From Oscillospiraceae bacterium (GTDB lineage Bacteria; Bacillota; Clostridia; Oscillospirales; Acutalibacteraceae): DNA of 5,182 nt. The translations under genes were made by a program, and so were the position numbers. The stretch lies in assembly GCA_029012165.1 (NCBI GenBank), contig JAQXLO010000006.1, forward strand, positions 1 to 5,182, in the 5' to 3' direction. Below, piece by piece: positions 4,642 to 5,182 of the stretch (positions are counted from its first letter, which is position 1; every line of letters begins with the position of its first letter). A model generated the notes under the pieces. That model had not been told where the DNA came from and made no database searches. It saw only the letters and a list, made by a program, of their open reading frames with translations.

Positions 4642-5182
4642 GGAGACACTTCCTTTTTGCAAAGCTTTGCGGCGGCTTCGGCGGTGATGGACTGCATCCG
4701 GGACATCTTGCGCTCCATGTCCGCAACCAGTGCGAATTGGGTGCGGCAGCGGACGAGATTGTGCTCAGGATAGGCGGTGTGGAAATAGGTGTCGCCGTTC
4801 AGATAGTCCGTCAGGAAGCGGATGCCGCACTCATAGGTCAACAGCTTGGCGGAGAAGGGGAGGTACTCGATTTCCCGCTCTGTTAAGCTGCTGCCGGCGG
4901 TGGAAAGGTAACCCTCCACATAGGCACGATATAAATCGAGACTGAGGGAAACTTTGGAAACATCCTTTTCGTCCTCGTCGGCTGTGTTGGCGCCGAATCG
5001 GATGCTGTCGCCGAAATCGTACAGGGACAGTCCCGGCATCACGGTGTCCAGATCAACCACGCACAGCCCCTGACGGGTCGTGTTGTCGAAGAGGATGTTG
5101 TTGAGCTTTGTGTCGTTGTGGGTGACTCTTAAGGGGATTTCGCCTTTTTCAAGAAGGGCAAGCGCTCTTTCGGTGTCGTTCT
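4632..5182 (-). CDS. Phosphotransferase (APH fold), N-acetylhexosamine 1-kinase-like, 5' partial
   Basis: The visible C-terminal 182 residues of a cytoplasmic small-molecule kinase of the aminoglycoside phosphotransferase/choline kinase superfamily (PF01636). The catalytic loop THNDTKLNN is present, with His encoded at 5118-5120, the catalytic Asp at 5112-5114 and the metal-binding Asn at 5097-5099 (HxDxxxxN). The metal-binding strand VVDLDTVMPG and the block SLYDFGDSIRFGANTA follow. HNDTKLNN plus the DLDTVMPG and YDFGD..RFGA blocks resemble NahK/LnpB, which phosphorylates GlcNAc or GalNAc at C1 in host-glycan salvage. Those proteins are about 360 residues, so roughly half lies beyond the right edge. 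The specificity assignment is by recalled similarity only, and another sugar or amino-alcohol substrate is possible. A GTG at 5060 is an internal codon, not the start, because the catalytic loop lies upstream of it. The gene ends in TGA inside the start of the GDPD-like gene. Confidence 0.88.
   Translation of the reverse strand, partial: NDTERALALLEKGEIPLRVTHNDTKLNNILFDNTTRQGLCVVDLDTVMPGLSLYDFGDSIRFGANTADEDEKDVSKVSLSLDLYRAYVEGYLSTAGSSLTEREIEYLPFSAKLLTYECGIRFLTDYLNGDTYFHTAYPEHNLVRCRTQFALVADMERKMSRMQSITAEAAAKLCKKEVSPCC

Noticed and set aside
4642..4662. TTG start seven codons upstream for the GDPD-like protein
   Set aside because: The ATG at 4641 has a well-spaced AAGGAAG, and the membrane segment begins right after it. 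The TTG has no comparable site.
3688..4773. Plus-strand open frame of 361 codons
   Set aside because: It is antisense to the GDPD-like gene and the end of the kinase, begins in the repeat, and shows no domain or ribosome binding site.

Overview
The window suggests a chromosome of a gut-type Clostridia (Bacillota; Oscillospiraceae/Ruminococcaceae-like, by inference). The reasons are the DHHW / DUF4358 / SGNH gene set, Gram-positive style Shine-Dalgarno sites, strong sigma-A-type promoters, moderate GC in the genes, and hairpin-rich dispersed repeats of a kind common in such genomes. No genus can be assigned from the sequence alone.

Layout from left to right. Positions 1-75 carry a perfect consensus promoter (TTGACA, 17-nt spacer, TATAAT) firing leftward out of the window. 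About 122-341 (minus) is a decayed, frameshifted C-terminal fragment of an ISL3-family transposase. Positions 351-1000 hold no credible gene. This stretch is packed with hairpins: a terminator-like hairpin, a 9-bp stem hairpin, a MITE-like element of about 290 bp with 12-bp perfect terminal inverted repeats (508-799), and a palindromic repeat of about 58 bp (818-875).

Positions 1058-3658 form a self-contained plus-strand transcription unit: a strong extended -10 promoter, three co-oriented genes with short gaps, then a 13-bp stem terminator. The genes encode a membrane-anchored SGNH hydrolase-like protein, a DUF4358 lipoprotein and a membrane-anchored DHHW (AlgX/AlgJ-like) protein. These families usually accompany an MBOAT O-acyltransferase and are thought to O-acetylate an extracytoplasmic polymer. 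No MBOAT gene is present here, and the promoter and terminator leave no room for one in this unit. A second copy of the palindromic repeat (3702-3760) lies in inverted orientation beyond the terminator, so the whole unit is bracketed by an inverted repeat.

Positions 3814-5182 hold a minus-strand operon converging on the same terminator. It consists of the C-terminal half of an aminoglycoside phosphotransferase-fold sugar kinase (N-acetylhexosamine 1-kinase-like, 5' end outside the window) and, overlapping it by 10 nt, a membrane-anchored GDPD-fold protein that appears to have lost the catalytic histidines.

The items most worth following are the MBOAT-less acetylation unit flanked by inverted repeats, the apparent GDPD pseudoenzyme coupled to a sugar kinase, and the layered mobile-element debris at the left with the outward promoter next to it.
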